A stretch of DNA of 15,575 nucleotides, taken from positions 1 through 15,575 of the forward strand of contig CANRMK010000012.1 of the NCBI GenBank assembly GCA_947631715.1. Reading direction: 5' to 3'. The stretch is from an uncultured Acetatifactor sp. (GTDB lineage Bacteria > Bacillota > Clostridia > Lachnospirales > Lachnospiraceae). This document shows positions 1-6,184 of this stretch, piece by piece. The stretch's first letter is position 1. Each line of letters starts with the position of its first letter. Below the pieces are notes generated by a model. The model was given only the letters and a program-made list of their open reading frames with translations. It searched no databases and was not told the origin of the DNA. Made by a program: the position numbers and the translations under genes.

Positions 1-359
1 TCCAGAATGCGGGCAGCTTCCTCCCTGGCCTGGGCAACGATCTGATTTTCATTGTCCAGCGCTCTTCTGCGGGCTTCGCTCAAAATGCTCTCGGCTTCCT
101 TGTCAATGTCTTTGAGCTTTGCCTCATACTCTTCCCGCAGGCGCTTTGCCTCCTCCATATCCTGAGCTGCCGAATCCAGTTCATTCCGTATCTTTTCCTT
201 ACGGCCCTCCAGCATTTTTCTGGCGGGATTGAACAGGAAATAGCTCATCACAAGGAACAGGAAAAAGATGGCAATGATCATGAGACTGGCATCCGCCACC
301 AGCTGCCAATCCAGATCGAACAGCCTGGACAGGGATTCTCCCTCTGTCAAAAGTATCAT
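1..359 (-). CDS. atpF: ATP synthase Fo subunit b (partial, C-terminus beyond window)
   Basis: Subunit b of F1Fo ATP synthase forms the peripheral stalk joining the a subunit in the membrane to delta/alpha of F1. About 119 residues are visible, starting at the ATG at 357-359, which has AAGGAG seven bases upstream. Residues about 20-42 form one hydrophobic membrane segment, followed by the family-typical FNPARKMLEGRKEKI and then a long charged, Ala/Glu/Arg-rich helix predicted to dimerise as a coiled coil. The gene runs off the left edge, so its stop and length cannot be read. It lies 53 bases downstream of atpE in the usual a-c-b order, so identity is supported by sequence and by context. Confidence 0.95.
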   Translation of the reverse strand, partial: MILLTEGESLSRLFDLDWQLVADASLMIIAIFFLFLVMSYFLFNPARKMLEGRKEKIRNELDSAAQDMEEAKRLREEYEAKLKDIDKEAESILSEARRRALDNENQIVAQAREEAARIL

Positions 360-412
360 GCCTTGTCTCCTTTCTGCCTCCCGAATACCGGGGTAATCCA
401 CTTATGCTCTGA

Positions 413-667
413 TCAAGGCAGAAGGGGCTGCACGAACAACAGCAGGATCGCTACCAGCAGACCGTACAGACCTGTGGTCTCTGCCACGGCCTGGCCCAGA
501 AGCATCGTGGACCTGATGTCGCCGGATGCACCGGGATTGCGGCCTACTGCTGCAGCTGCATGGCCGGCTGCGATACCCTGTCCTACGCCGGGTCCGATAC
601 CGGCGATCACTGCAAGACCGGCGCCGATTGCGGAACATCCGAGAATAAAGTTTTCATTGAAATCCAT
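413..667 (-). CDS. atpE: ATP synthase Fo subunit c, Na+-type ligand set
   Basis: This 84-residue two-helix hairpin protein oligomerises into the rotor ring of Fo. Helix 1 holds the glycine-rich GIGPGVGQG, the polar loop holds GRNP, and helix 2 holds LGQAVAETTGLYG with the ion-carrying carboxylate Glu63. Gln30, Val61, Glu63, Thr64 and Tyr68 sit two positions before the Na+-coordinating Gln32, Val63, Glu65, Ser66 and Tyr70 of Ilyobacter tartaricus. Thr in place of Ser also occurs in Acetobacterium woodii. Na+ coupling is therefore the likely reading, by family knowledge rather than direct proof. The ATG at 665-667 has GGAGG eight bases upstream. The gene sits 60 bases after atpB and is surely cotranscribed with it. 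Confidence 0.96.
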   Translation of the reverse strand: MDFNENFILGCSAIGAGLAVIAGIGPGVGQGIAAGHAAAAVGRNPGASGDIRSTMLLGQAVAETTGLYGLLVAILLLFVQPLLP

Positions 668-727
668 AGTTTTTTCCTCCTAGAAATTTATATTGATTCA
701 GTACTTACAAAACAATTGCGCCCTGCC

Positions 728-1465
728 CTAACGCCTTGTGCCGTCGCCGATCTCATTGGCGATATAGGTCATAGTCAGCATACAGAATACATATGTCTGG
801 ATCGCTCCCGAAAACAGGTCAAAATAAACATGAAGCGCCGCCGGCCAGGCAGTGGCGAACCACCCCAGCAGCCCATAGATCAACGCCATCATTGCTGTTC
901 CGGAGAGCACGTTGGCAAACAGACGCAGAGACAAAGAGACCGGCACCGCCACGGTGCTGATCAGATTGATCGGCAGCCAGATCGGCAGCCATTTGGGCAG
1001 CGGGGAACACAAGTCCTCCCAGATAGTCATAGGTTTCTGGTATTTCCATTTGTTGACGTGGATCAGGGCAAACGTGACCAGCGCAAGGGGCAGCGTGACG
1101 CCGTAATCCGCCGTGGGCGGGCGCAGGCCAAGAAGACCCGAGATATTGCTGAACAGGATAAAGATGAACACAGTCCCAATATAGTTGTAGAACCTGGGAG
1201 CCGCTTTGCCCATAGTGCTGTCCACCATTCCGTCAAGCTTTTCCACGATCAGTTCCACCACATTCTGAAAACCGCCGGGCACTTCAGATCCTTTTGCGAT
1301 TGCCCTGTTGGCCGCTATGGCAAAGCCCGTCAGGATCAGTATGACGATCAGGATACACACATGGGAGGTAGTGATCCACACGGGGTGACCAAAGAAAGAA
1401 TACTGAAATACCCCATGGATCATAAAATCCACATCGGTGCCGGACAACAGGATTCCGTGTTCCAT
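728..1465 (-). CDS. atpB: ATP synthase Fo subunit a
   Basis: Subunit a is the stator channel protein that passes Na+ or H+ to and from the c-ring. The 245 residues contain five to six hydrophobic segments. The essential stator arginine is Arg181 in SLSLRLFANVLSG, the counterpart of E. coli Arg210. Other family signatures are SNISGLLGLRPP (about 106-117) and the C-terminal run FDLFSGAIQTYVFCMLTMTY (215-234). The start ATG at 1463-1465 has a perfect AGGAGG with eight bases of spacing, partly overlapping the end of the upstream gene's trailer. Only 14 bases separate it from the atpI-like stop, so expression is likely coupled to it. Length is normal for the family. Confidence 0.97.
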   Translation of the reverse strand: MEHGILLSGTDVDFMIHGVFQYSFFGHPVWITTSHVCILIVILILTGFAIAANRAIAKGSEVPGGFQNVVELIVEKLDGMVDSTMGKAAPRFYNYIGTVFIFILFSNISGLLGLRPPTADYGVTLPLALVTFALIHVNKWKYQKPMTIWEDLCSPLPKWLPIWLPINLISTVAVPVSLSLRLFANVLSGTAMMALIYGLLGWFATAWPAALHVYFDLFSGAIQTYVFCMLTMTYIANEIGDGTRR

Positions 1466-1479
1466 ATTTTCACCTCCTT

Positions 1480-1974
1480 TTATGAATTGTGCAGACTTTC
1501 CATACTGTCGGCAGCATGCTCTTCAGAACAGCTCCCATCCTGTTCCGGCAGAGGCTGCAAAACAGGATCCGTCTCATGGAACAGTCTGTTTAGGGCTTTA
1601 TGGGTAAACGGCTGTAAATACGCCGCCACTTTCATGCTCATATACCCCAGAAATACCACAAGGGGGTTCAGAGTCTTTGTCAGGGCGCTCAGCGCCAGGA
1701 CAAGGCAGATCATGACATACCGGAACAAATATCCTCTGGTGACCGCCTTAACTGCCGCGTCTCCCATCTGCAGCGCCCGGTCCAGTGTGCGCGCCATGTG
1801 AGCGCTGGCCGCCAGAGAAAAAACGATTCCCAGCCACAGGCTGGCTGCATACCATCTCTGATCCCGCACGAAGAAAGCGCCCACAGCCTGGCACACAGCG
1901 CCAAAGAACACCTGGCCCGACTGCATCTCCAAAAGAGTCCTATCTCTCCTTTTCAGTGCTTCGATGATCTTCAC
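1480..1974 (-). CDS. atpI: ATP synthase subunit I (AtpI-like membrane protein)
   Basis: A small hydrophobic protein of about 164 residues with four predicted membrane segments (near VFFGAVCQAVGAFFV, WYAASLWLGIVFSLAA, YLFRYVMICLVLALSAL and LNPLVVFLGYMSM). It is followed by an unusually long polar tail rich in Glu, Ser and His. Position directly before atpB and topology fit the AtpI family, thought to help c-ring assembly or ion supply; sequence conservation in this family is weak. Start choice is uncertain. An ATG at 2016 would overlap atpZ by 77 bases and has no clear ribosome site. The GTG at 1972-1974 gives a 35-base overlap with AAGGAG thirteen bases upstream and is preferred; an ATG at 1926 is also possible. 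Confidence 0.8.
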   Translation of the reverse strand: MKIIEALKRRDRTLLEMQSGQVFFGAVCQAVGAFFVRDQRWYAASLWLGIVFSLAASAHMARTLDRALQMGDAAVKAVTRGYLFRYVMICLVLALSALTKTLNPLVVFLGYMSMKVAAYLQPFTHKALNRLFHETDPVLQPLPEQDGSCSEEHAADSMESLHNS

Positions 1975-2233
1975 CTGATAGATCCCGCTCCTTATCCTGC
2001 CGCTCTTCCCCGTCATATATCTTCCGGATCAGGCGCCACGCACTCTGAATACCTGCGGCGGTCCCCAGAACGAACATGACAACGGTGATCCAGGACGTCC
2101 CCAGCTTTCTGTCCAGCCAGATCCCCAGGGCAGAGGCCATACCGATGGACACTATCATGGTGATGCCCAGCTGTGAGATCAATGCCAGAGCCTGAAAGGT
2201 CTTACGGTTATCTGCGGATCTGCGTCGCTTCAT
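1940..2233 (-). CDS. atpZ: AtpZ-type ATP synthase accessory membrane protein
   Basis: From the preferred start this is a 97-residue protein with a basic N-terminus (MKRRRSADNRK) and two membrane segments: LALISQLGITMIVSIGMASA, then GIWLDRKLGTSWITVVMFVL running into GTAAGIQSAWRLIRKIY. It is followed by a charged tail. This is the AtpZ/ATPase_gene1 pattern (PF09527); AtpZ acts with AtpI and has been linked to Mg2+/Ca2+ supply or Fo assembly. The frame stays open to a GTG at 2372-2374 (144 residues), but the extra 47 residues are not family-like and no good ribosome site precedes either that GTG or the ATG at 2314. The ATG at 2231-2233 has only a weak AAGG upstream. It is the first gene of the atp operon. 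Confidence 0.82.
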   Translation of the reverse strand: MKRRRSADNRKTFQALALISQLGITMIVSIGMASALGIWLDRKLGTSWITVVMFVLGTAAGIQSAWRLIRKIYDGEERQDKERDLSGEDHRSTEKER

Positions 2234-2404
2234 GTAAATGCTGCGCCTTTCGTACTGCTGCCGGTTTTTGCGCGTTTTATGCGCCTGTGGGTCAAAATGG
2301 GAAAGCCTGCTCATAAAAGGAAAAACCGCTTTCCACGCTTGCTTCCATATACGTGAGGAAAAATCAAATGCCACAGGCGGCGCTTGATTTTCCCCATATC
2401 GTAC

Positions 2405-2433
2405 ATTATACTCATTTTTCCATAAAATGTCTA
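2405..2433 (-). promoter_or_regulatory. Sigma-A-type promoter of the ATP synthase operon
   Basis: Read on the minus strand, TAGACA (2428-2433) and a perfect TATAAT (2405-2410) are separated by exactly 17 bases, in an A/T-rich stretch. Transcription would start near 2398. That leaves a leader of about 165 bases before the preferred atpZ start. No other convincing promoter lies between here and atpF, so this is inferred to drive the whole atp operon. Confidence 0.82.
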
Positions 2434-2462
2434 GTATGACATCACAGCAGTTTCATAAAACA

Positions 2463-2602
2463 TCACCAATACTTCCGTGCTGTCTTCAGCGCCTCCTCCC
2501 CGCTCATGCCGCACTGGACCGCCAGCTCCTGGGCCGCTGCCTCAAAATATGCGGGAAATCATTGACGAAATATTCTTTGTGCAGTAATATTTTTACAAAC
2601 AT
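2463..2602 (-). pseudogene. Short frameshifted coding remnant, unknown function
   Basis: On the minus strand an ATG at 2600-2602 opens MFVKILLHKEYFVNDFP. Near 2554-2560 the sensible reading moves to another frame, which continues AYFEAAAQELAVQCGMSG and EEALKTARKYW to a TGA at 2463-2465. The 140-base span is not a multiple of three, so one base would have to be gained or lost to join the halves. The second half looks like genuine protein (helical, Ala/Glu rich) and ends naturally just before the atp promoter. I do not recognise the family. It could instead be chance coding potential, because a minus-strand terminator lies just upstream and no ribosome site is clear. Confidence 0.3.
2562..2590 (+). 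promoter_or_regulatory. Probable promoter of the GNAT-DUF402 unit
   Basis: TTGACG (2562-2567) and TAATAT (2585-2590) are separated by 17 bases on the plus strand. The -35 matches consensus at five of six positions and the -10 at four of six. Transcription would start near 2597, leaving a leader of about 84 bases that contains the GC-rich palindrome at 2621-2637. It is the only good candidate before the plus-strand genes. Confidence 0.6.
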
Positions 2603-2611
2603 ATCCCAGGA

Positions 2612-2637
2612 GAAAAAAATGCGGCCAGGCCGGCCGC
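2612..2637 (-). terminator. Rho-independent terminator, minus strand
   Basis: A 6-bp all-GC stem (GCGGCC / GGCCGC, 2621-2626 and 2632-2637) with a 5-base loop is followed on the minus strand by A and seven T residues. On the plus strand the stem is followed by no T tract, so it acts only leftward. No minus-strand gene lies immediately to its right. It would stop read-through from the wall-hydrolase gene through the antisense of the GNAT and DUF402 genes, and so insulate the atp promoter. Confidence 0.7.
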
Positions 2638-2680
2638 ACAGTGAAAGACACAGACAACAGAGATAAGAGAGGGTTTCGCC

Positions 2681-3229
2681 ATGATCATCAGAACCGCATC
2701 GCCCGAGGATGCTCCTGAACTTCTCGGTATTTATGCCCCTTACGTCCGGGACACCGCAGTCACCTTTGAGTACCAGGTGCCATCCCAGGCTGAATTTACG
2801 GACCGCATCCGCCGGATCACGGAAAAATATCCCTGTCTGGCGGCCCAGGACGGCAGCCGGCTGCTGGGTTATACTTATGCTTCCGTGTTCAAGGACCGGG
2901 CCGCCTACAGCTGGTCCGTGGAGACCACCATCTATGTAGACCGGGAGGCGCGGCGCCGCGGGATCGGGAAGCGGCTTTATGCAGCTTTGGAGGACTGCCT
3001 GAGGCGTCAGAACATTTGCAGCCTCTGTGCCTGTATCGCCTATCCCAACCCTGACAGCATCGGTTTTCATGAAAGCCTGGGCTATCGGACCGTGGCGCAT
3101 TTCCACGATTCCGGATTCAAGCAGGGGACCTGGTATGATATGGTGTGGATGGAAAAGGAGCTTTGTCCCCACACAGTCCCTCCGAAACCTTTTATCCCGT
3201 TTCCGAATCTGAACAGGCAGCGCCAGTGA
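2681..3229 (+). CDS. GNAT acetyltransferase, phosphinothricin/methionine-sulfoximine (PAT/MddA) type
   Basis: A 182-residue cytosolic N-acetyltransferase predicted to move acetyl from acetyl-CoA to a small amino-acid-like amine. Substrates in this subfamily include phosphinothricin, methionine sulfoximine/sulfone and some amino acids. The N-terminus MIIRTASPEDAPELLGIYAP is typical. SVETTIYVDREARRRGIGKR (79-98) joins the family active-site Glu81 to the acetyl-CoA pyrophosphate loop (R/Q-x-x-G-x-G). The C-terminal HFHDSGFKQGTWYDMVWMEK (141-160) is the subfamily signature. A proline-rich tail of about 20 residues follows. The ATG has AGAGAGGG eight bases upstream. It is cotranscribed with the DUF402 gene 33 bases downstream. 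The exact substrate cannot be read from sequence. Confidence 0.88.
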   Translation: MIIRTASPEDAPELLGIYAPYVRDTAVTFEYQVPSQAEFTDRIRRITEKYPCLAAQDGSRLLGYTYASVFKDRAAYSWSVETTIYVDREARRRGIGKRLYAALEDCLRRQNICSLCACIAYPNPDSIGFHESLGYRTVAHFHDSGFKQGTWYDMVWMEKELCPHTVPPKPFIPFPNLNRQRQ

Positions 3230-3262
3230 CGGTCTTCGGGCCAGCGCCGTGAAAGGAGCCAT

Positions 3263-3736
3263 ATGAATATTTCCAAGCTGTACCGCCAGCGGCTGATCCC
3301 CGCTGAATGTATTTTGTTAAAGGATGATGTGATTGTTTTTCAGGACGATGAAGTGATCCTGACAAAGTGGAACACCCTGAACCCCAAGCCCGAGTTTTCC
3401 CACGGCTCTTCCTGCTACTTTCTCCGGGAGGGGCTGAAAGTCAGCAAGCTCTACCGCCCGGACGGTTCGCTGCTGTACTGGTACGTGGATATTGTGGAAT
3501 TTTCCTTTGATATTTCTGACGAGGCCGTCACTTACATCGACCTTTTGGCAGACGTGATCATTTATCCCAGCGGTCTCGTAAAAGTCGTTGACCTTGACGA
3601 ACTTGCGGAGGCTTTCGAGCGGAAGCTGATCACAAAAGAGCAGATGACCTCCTGCCTGCGCAATCTGAATCATCTGCTCACTATGGTCTACAACGATAAA
3701 TTTGACAGGCTTCAAGCCCGGCTGAACGGTCTCTGA
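3263..3736 (+). CDS. DUF402 protein (Ntdp/FomD-like phosphohydrolase fold)
   Basis: A 157-residue protein of the DUF402 family (PF04167). Characterised relatives are a Staphylococcus/Bacillus nucleoside tri- and diphosphatase (Ntdp) and the fosfomycin-pathway nucleotide hydrolase FomD, both metal-dependent. Key features are YWYVDIVEFSFD (72-83), YIDLLADVIIYPSG (91-104) and VVDLDELAEAF (108-118). These supply the conserved Trp, Tyr and the Asp76, Asp93, Asp97, Asp110, Asp112, Glu113 cluster expected to bind the metal. The N-terminal W and K residues of the family are seen in VILTKWNT. The ATG has AAGGAG four to five bases upstream. No signal peptide or membrane segment is seen. Its stop lies only 19 bases from the convergent wall-hydrolase stop, with no obvious terminator between. 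Nucleotide hydrolysis is an inference from relatives. Confidence 0.85.
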   Translation: MNISKLYRQRLIPAECILLKDDVIVFQDDEVILTKWNTLNPKPEFSHGSSCYFLREGLKVSKLYRPDGSLLYWYVDIVEFSFDISDEAVTYIDLLADVIIYPSGLVKVVDLDELAEAFERKLITKEQMTSCLRNLNHLLTMVYNDKFDRLQARLNGL

Positions 3737-3755
3737 TGCCGGCGGTCCGACTGTC

Positions 3756-4943
3756 TCAGTAGAATACATGGCCTCCAATGGTAATGCCCGTCAGCCCCTC
3801 AATGGGGGTCCGGAAAAACAGGCACTGCCCCACATTGGTCATGCCGGACATGGCCTCGTCCGCCGCCTGATAGCACCGAGCCGTGGCGCGGTCTGCCGCC
3901 AACGCCAGATCCAGTCTTCCGCTGGCCACAGGGGAGAACTGCTTATTCTGATAGATCACACCTACCACGGTGTCCGGGAATTTAGAGCTCAGCACCCGGT
4001 TCACCACCACCGCTCCCACTGCCAGCTGTCCCTCATAAGGCTGGTTCCCCGCCTCACAGTAGATCAGATTTGCAAGAAGCTTTCTGTCCCCGTCCGCAAA
4101 AGTCACCTCCGAGATATCGCGCCAGGCTGCGTTGGCCGCCGCCTGCGACAGAGCGATCTCCTCCGCCAGCTTCTTGTACAGCACATCCAGGTTCTCTTCC
4201 GCTTTCCGGATCTGCTCCTCGTATTCGAGAGCCTTTTTCTCCGCCTCCGAAATCTGTTCTTCCGTTGCGTCAATGGAACCGGCCGTCTTGCTGATCAGTC
4301 CGGAGACCTTGCTCTTTTCCGACTCTGCCGCCACTTTCAGCGCATCCAGATCGACTTTCTCCTGCTGAAGCCTCGCCTCCTGCTCCTCGATCAGCACCCG
4401 GTTATTCCGGTAATCGTCCATCAGTTTCCTGTCACTTGCCGCCACTTTCTCAATATACTGGGCAGCATTCAGCATGCCGGAAAAGCTTCCCTCCACAAGG
4501 AGAGCCGTAATATAATCCTCTTCCCGGTATTCGTACATGGCGCGGGCGCGCATAGTCATACAGTAGTACTGCCATTCCTCCGTCTCTTTCGCCTCCGCCA
4601 GCGCCGCCTGTGTCTCGGTGATCTCCTGCTCTTTATCGCGGATCTGCTGCTCCAGATCGTTCAGATTGTCAACCACCTGGTTCATCTGCGTATTCAGATT
4701 TTCCAGGTTCTCTTTCAGGTCGCTCTGTACCCCTTTCAGCCCCTCCAGCTCATTTTCGTTCTGCTGCTGCTGTTCTTCCAGTTCCTGTTTCTGGCGCTCC
4801 TGCTCGTCTATCTCACTCTGAGTGCTGCTGGGCGTCGCGTACACCGGAGCAGGCCTGGCAGCAGAGCATAAAAACCCTGTGAGAAGTGCGATGCTCAACA
4901 ATGATGCAATTTTCTTTCGTCTTCTCCAGCTCCAGCGTCTCAA
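3756..4943 (-). CDS. Exported coiled-coil SleB/CwlJ-type cell wall hydrolase
   Basis: The chosen TTG start at 4941-4943 gives 395 residues. It lies 13 bases after the dCMP deaminase stop and has AAGAGG six bases upstream. A start at 5024 would overlap the deaminase gene by 68 bases and bury the signal peptide behind 27 residues. The N-terminus is a classic export signal (several Arg/Lys, then IASLLSIALLTGF, ending near VYA). Residues about 43-270 are two long Gln/Glu/Lys-rich coiled coils around a helical segment. The C-terminus (about 280-395) is a Hydrolase_2 (PF07486) domain with catalytic Glu297 in LIYCEAGNQPYEGQLAVGAV. The domain cleaves peptidoglycan, as lytic transglycosylase in SleB. 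The layout recalls PcsB and EnvC, whose coiled coils respond to FtsEX, so a growth or division role is as plausible as germination. Confidence 0.88.
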   Translation of the reverse strand: MRRWSWRRRKKIASLLSIALLTGFLCSAARPAPVYATPSSTQSEIDEQERQKQELEEQQQQNENELEGLKGVQSDLKENLENLNTQMNQVVDNLNDLEQQIRDKEQEITETQAALAEAKETEEWQYYCMTMRARAMYEYREEDYITALLVEGSFSGMLNAAQYIEKVAASDRKLMDDYRNNRVLIEEQEARLQQEKVDLDALKVAAESEKSKVSGLISKTAGSIDATEEQISEAEKKALEYEEQIRKAEENLDVLYKKLAEEIALSQAAANAAWRDISEVTFADGDRKLLANLIYCEAGNQPYEGQLAVGAVVVNRVLSSKFPDTVVGVIYQNKQFSPVASGRLDLALAADRATARCYQAADEAMSGMTNVGQCLFFRTPIEGLTGITIGGHVFY

Positions 4944-4956
4944 AACACACCTCTTC

Positions 4957-5445
4957 TCACACTTCAATCTGTATCCGGCGGCCTGTCCTGCTGTAAGGCA
5001 CATACTGGACTCCCGCCGCGTCAAACATTCTTTTGGATGCCCGGTTCATTGTAGTCCCTACATATTTGTCACTGTCATACACCACAGTCTTGATCCCGGC
5101 CTGAATGATCGCCTTGGCACACTCGTTGCACGGGAACAGGGACACATACAGCTTGGTTCCCTCCAGAGAGCCTCCACGGTAATTCAAGATGGCGTTCAGC
5201 TCACTGTGGGTCACAAAAGGATATTTGGTATCCAGGTCGTCCTCCCCGTCCCGGTCCCAGGGGAAGTCTTCATCGGAGCACCCCAGGGGAAAACCGTTAT
5301 ATCCCATGGACAATATCTTATTGTCATTGCTGACGATGCAGGCCCCCACCTGCGTGTTGGGATCCTTGGAGCGCATACCGGAAAGCTGTGCCACTCCCAT
5401 AAAATATTCATCCCAGCTGATGTAATCCTGCCTTTTTCCGCTCAT
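4957..5445 (-). CDS. dCMP deaminase (ComEB-type)
   Basis: A 162-residue zinc enzyme of the cytidine/deoxycytidylate deaminase family that turns dCMP into dUMP for thymidylate synthesis. The zinc site is His80 with catalytic Glu82 in VTHSELNAI, plus Cys106 and Cys109 in FPCNECAK. SKDPNTQVGACIV (26-38) and GYNGFPLGCSD (48-58) are typical of dCMP deaminases rather than cytidine or tRNA deaminases. The ATG at 5443-5445 has GGAGG six to seven bases upstream. It lies 44 bases after upp and 13 bases before the wall-hydrolase gene, inside a pyrimidine-salvage pair. Domain content is complete and length is normal. Confidence 0.94.
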   Translation of the reverse strand: MSGKRQDYISWDEYFMGVAQLSGMRSKDPNTQVGACIVSNDNKILSMGYNGFPLGCSDEDFPWDRDGEDDLDTKYPFVTHSELNAILNYRGGSLEGTKLYVSLFPCNECAKAIIQAGIKTVVYDSDKYVGTTMNRASKRMFDAAGVQYVPYSRTGRRIQIEV

Positions 5446-5489
5446 GGCCCTCCTCCATGCCGCGGGCTCTTCTCCATGCCCTCCTGCGG

Positions 5490-6119
5490 CTATTTTGTAC
5501 CGAATATCCTGTCTCCTGCATCGCCCAGCCCGGGGACAATATAGCCGTGGTCATTCAGCTTCTCGTCCAGGGCTCCCACATACAGATCCACATCGGGATG
5601 GGCCTCTTCCATGGCCTTGATCCCCTCCGGCGCAGCAATGATGCACATAAAATGAATGTTCCTGCAGCCCTTGTCCTTCAGCATCTGGATAGCGGCAACA
5701 GAAGACCCGCCGGTAGCCAGCATAGGATCCACAACAAACACTTCCCTCTCCGCGCAGTCTGCGGGAAGCTTGCAGTAGTATTCCACCGGCTTCAGCGTTT
5801 CGGGATCACGGTAGAGCCCGATATGGCCCACCTTTGCCGCCGGGATCAGCTGCAGGATACCGTCCACCATGCCGAGCCCGGCCCGGAGAATAGGAACGAT
5901 CGCCATTTTCTTCCCCTGCAGCTCCTTTACCGTGGCCCTGCAGATGGGCGTCTCGATCTCCACATCGCCCAGCTTCAGGTCTCTGGTGGCCTCATAGCAG
6001 ATCAGCATCGCGATCTCGCTGATCGTCTGTCTGAAATCCTTTGTACCCGTGTCTTTCCTGCGGATAAATCCGATCTTGTGCTGGATCAGCGGGTGATCCA
6101 TAATGATTGCTTTTGACAT
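5490..6119 (-). CDS. upp: Uracil phosphoribosyltransferase
   Basis: This 209-residue cytosolic enzyme makes UMP from uracil and PRPP. The PRPP-binding loop is VFVVDPMLATGGS (127-139). The uracil-binding signature is HGYIVPGLGDAGDRIFGTK at the extreme C-terminus, and PILRAGLGMVDG (76-87) is also diagnostic. The ATG at 6117-6119 has GGAGG eight bases upstream. A 6-bp hairpin (6136-6152) lies just upstream of that ribosome site. It sits between rpiB and the dCMP deaminase gene, so pentose phosphate supply, uracil salvage and dUMP formation share one transcript. Length and motifs are complete. Confidence 0.97.
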   Translation of the reverse strand: MSKAIIMDHPLIQHKIGFIRRKDTGTKDFRQTISEIAMLICYEATRDLKLGDVEIETPICRATVKELQGKKMAIVPILRAGLGMVDGILQLIPAAKVGHIGLYRDPETLKPVEYYCKLPADCAEREVFVVDPMLATGGSSVAAIQMLKDKGCRNIHFMCIIAAPEGIKAMEEAHPDVDLYVGALDEKLNDHGYIVPGLGDAGDRIFGTK

Positions 6120-6135
6120 AGTTTTGTACCTCCAT

Positions 6136-6152
6136 ACCCGCTCCCGGCGGGT
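6136..6152 (-). promoter_or_regulatory. Hairpin in the upp leader
   Basis: ACCCGC and GCGGGT form a 6-bp GC-rich stem with a 5-base loop, a few bases before the GGAGG of upp, in the 65-base gap after rpiB. It lacks a T tract on the minus strand, so it is not a standard terminator. It may affect mRNA stability or upp translation; this is inference. Confidence 0.4.
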
Positions 6153-6184
6153 TTTGATCTTGATATCCGAAAGTTCAGGAACAG

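Noticed and set aside
560..1801. Long plus-strand open frame of 413 codons
   Set aside because: It lies antisense to atpE, atpB and atpI, is rich in Arg/His/Gln with no recognisable domain, and has no ribosome site. The minus-strand genes explain the sequence.
2504..3262. Minus-strand open frame of 252 codons
   Set aside because: It is antisense to the well-supported GNAT gene, crosses the GC-rich terminator and shows no family motif.
3768..4871. Plus-strand open frame of 367 codons
   Set aside because: It is the antisense shadow of the low-complexity coiled-coil gene; its Leu/Arg/His-rich product has no domain.
4944..5024. Upstream ATG starts for the wall hydrolase
   Set aside because: They overlap the dCMP deaminase gene, lack ribosome sites and would put 27 residues before the signal peptide.
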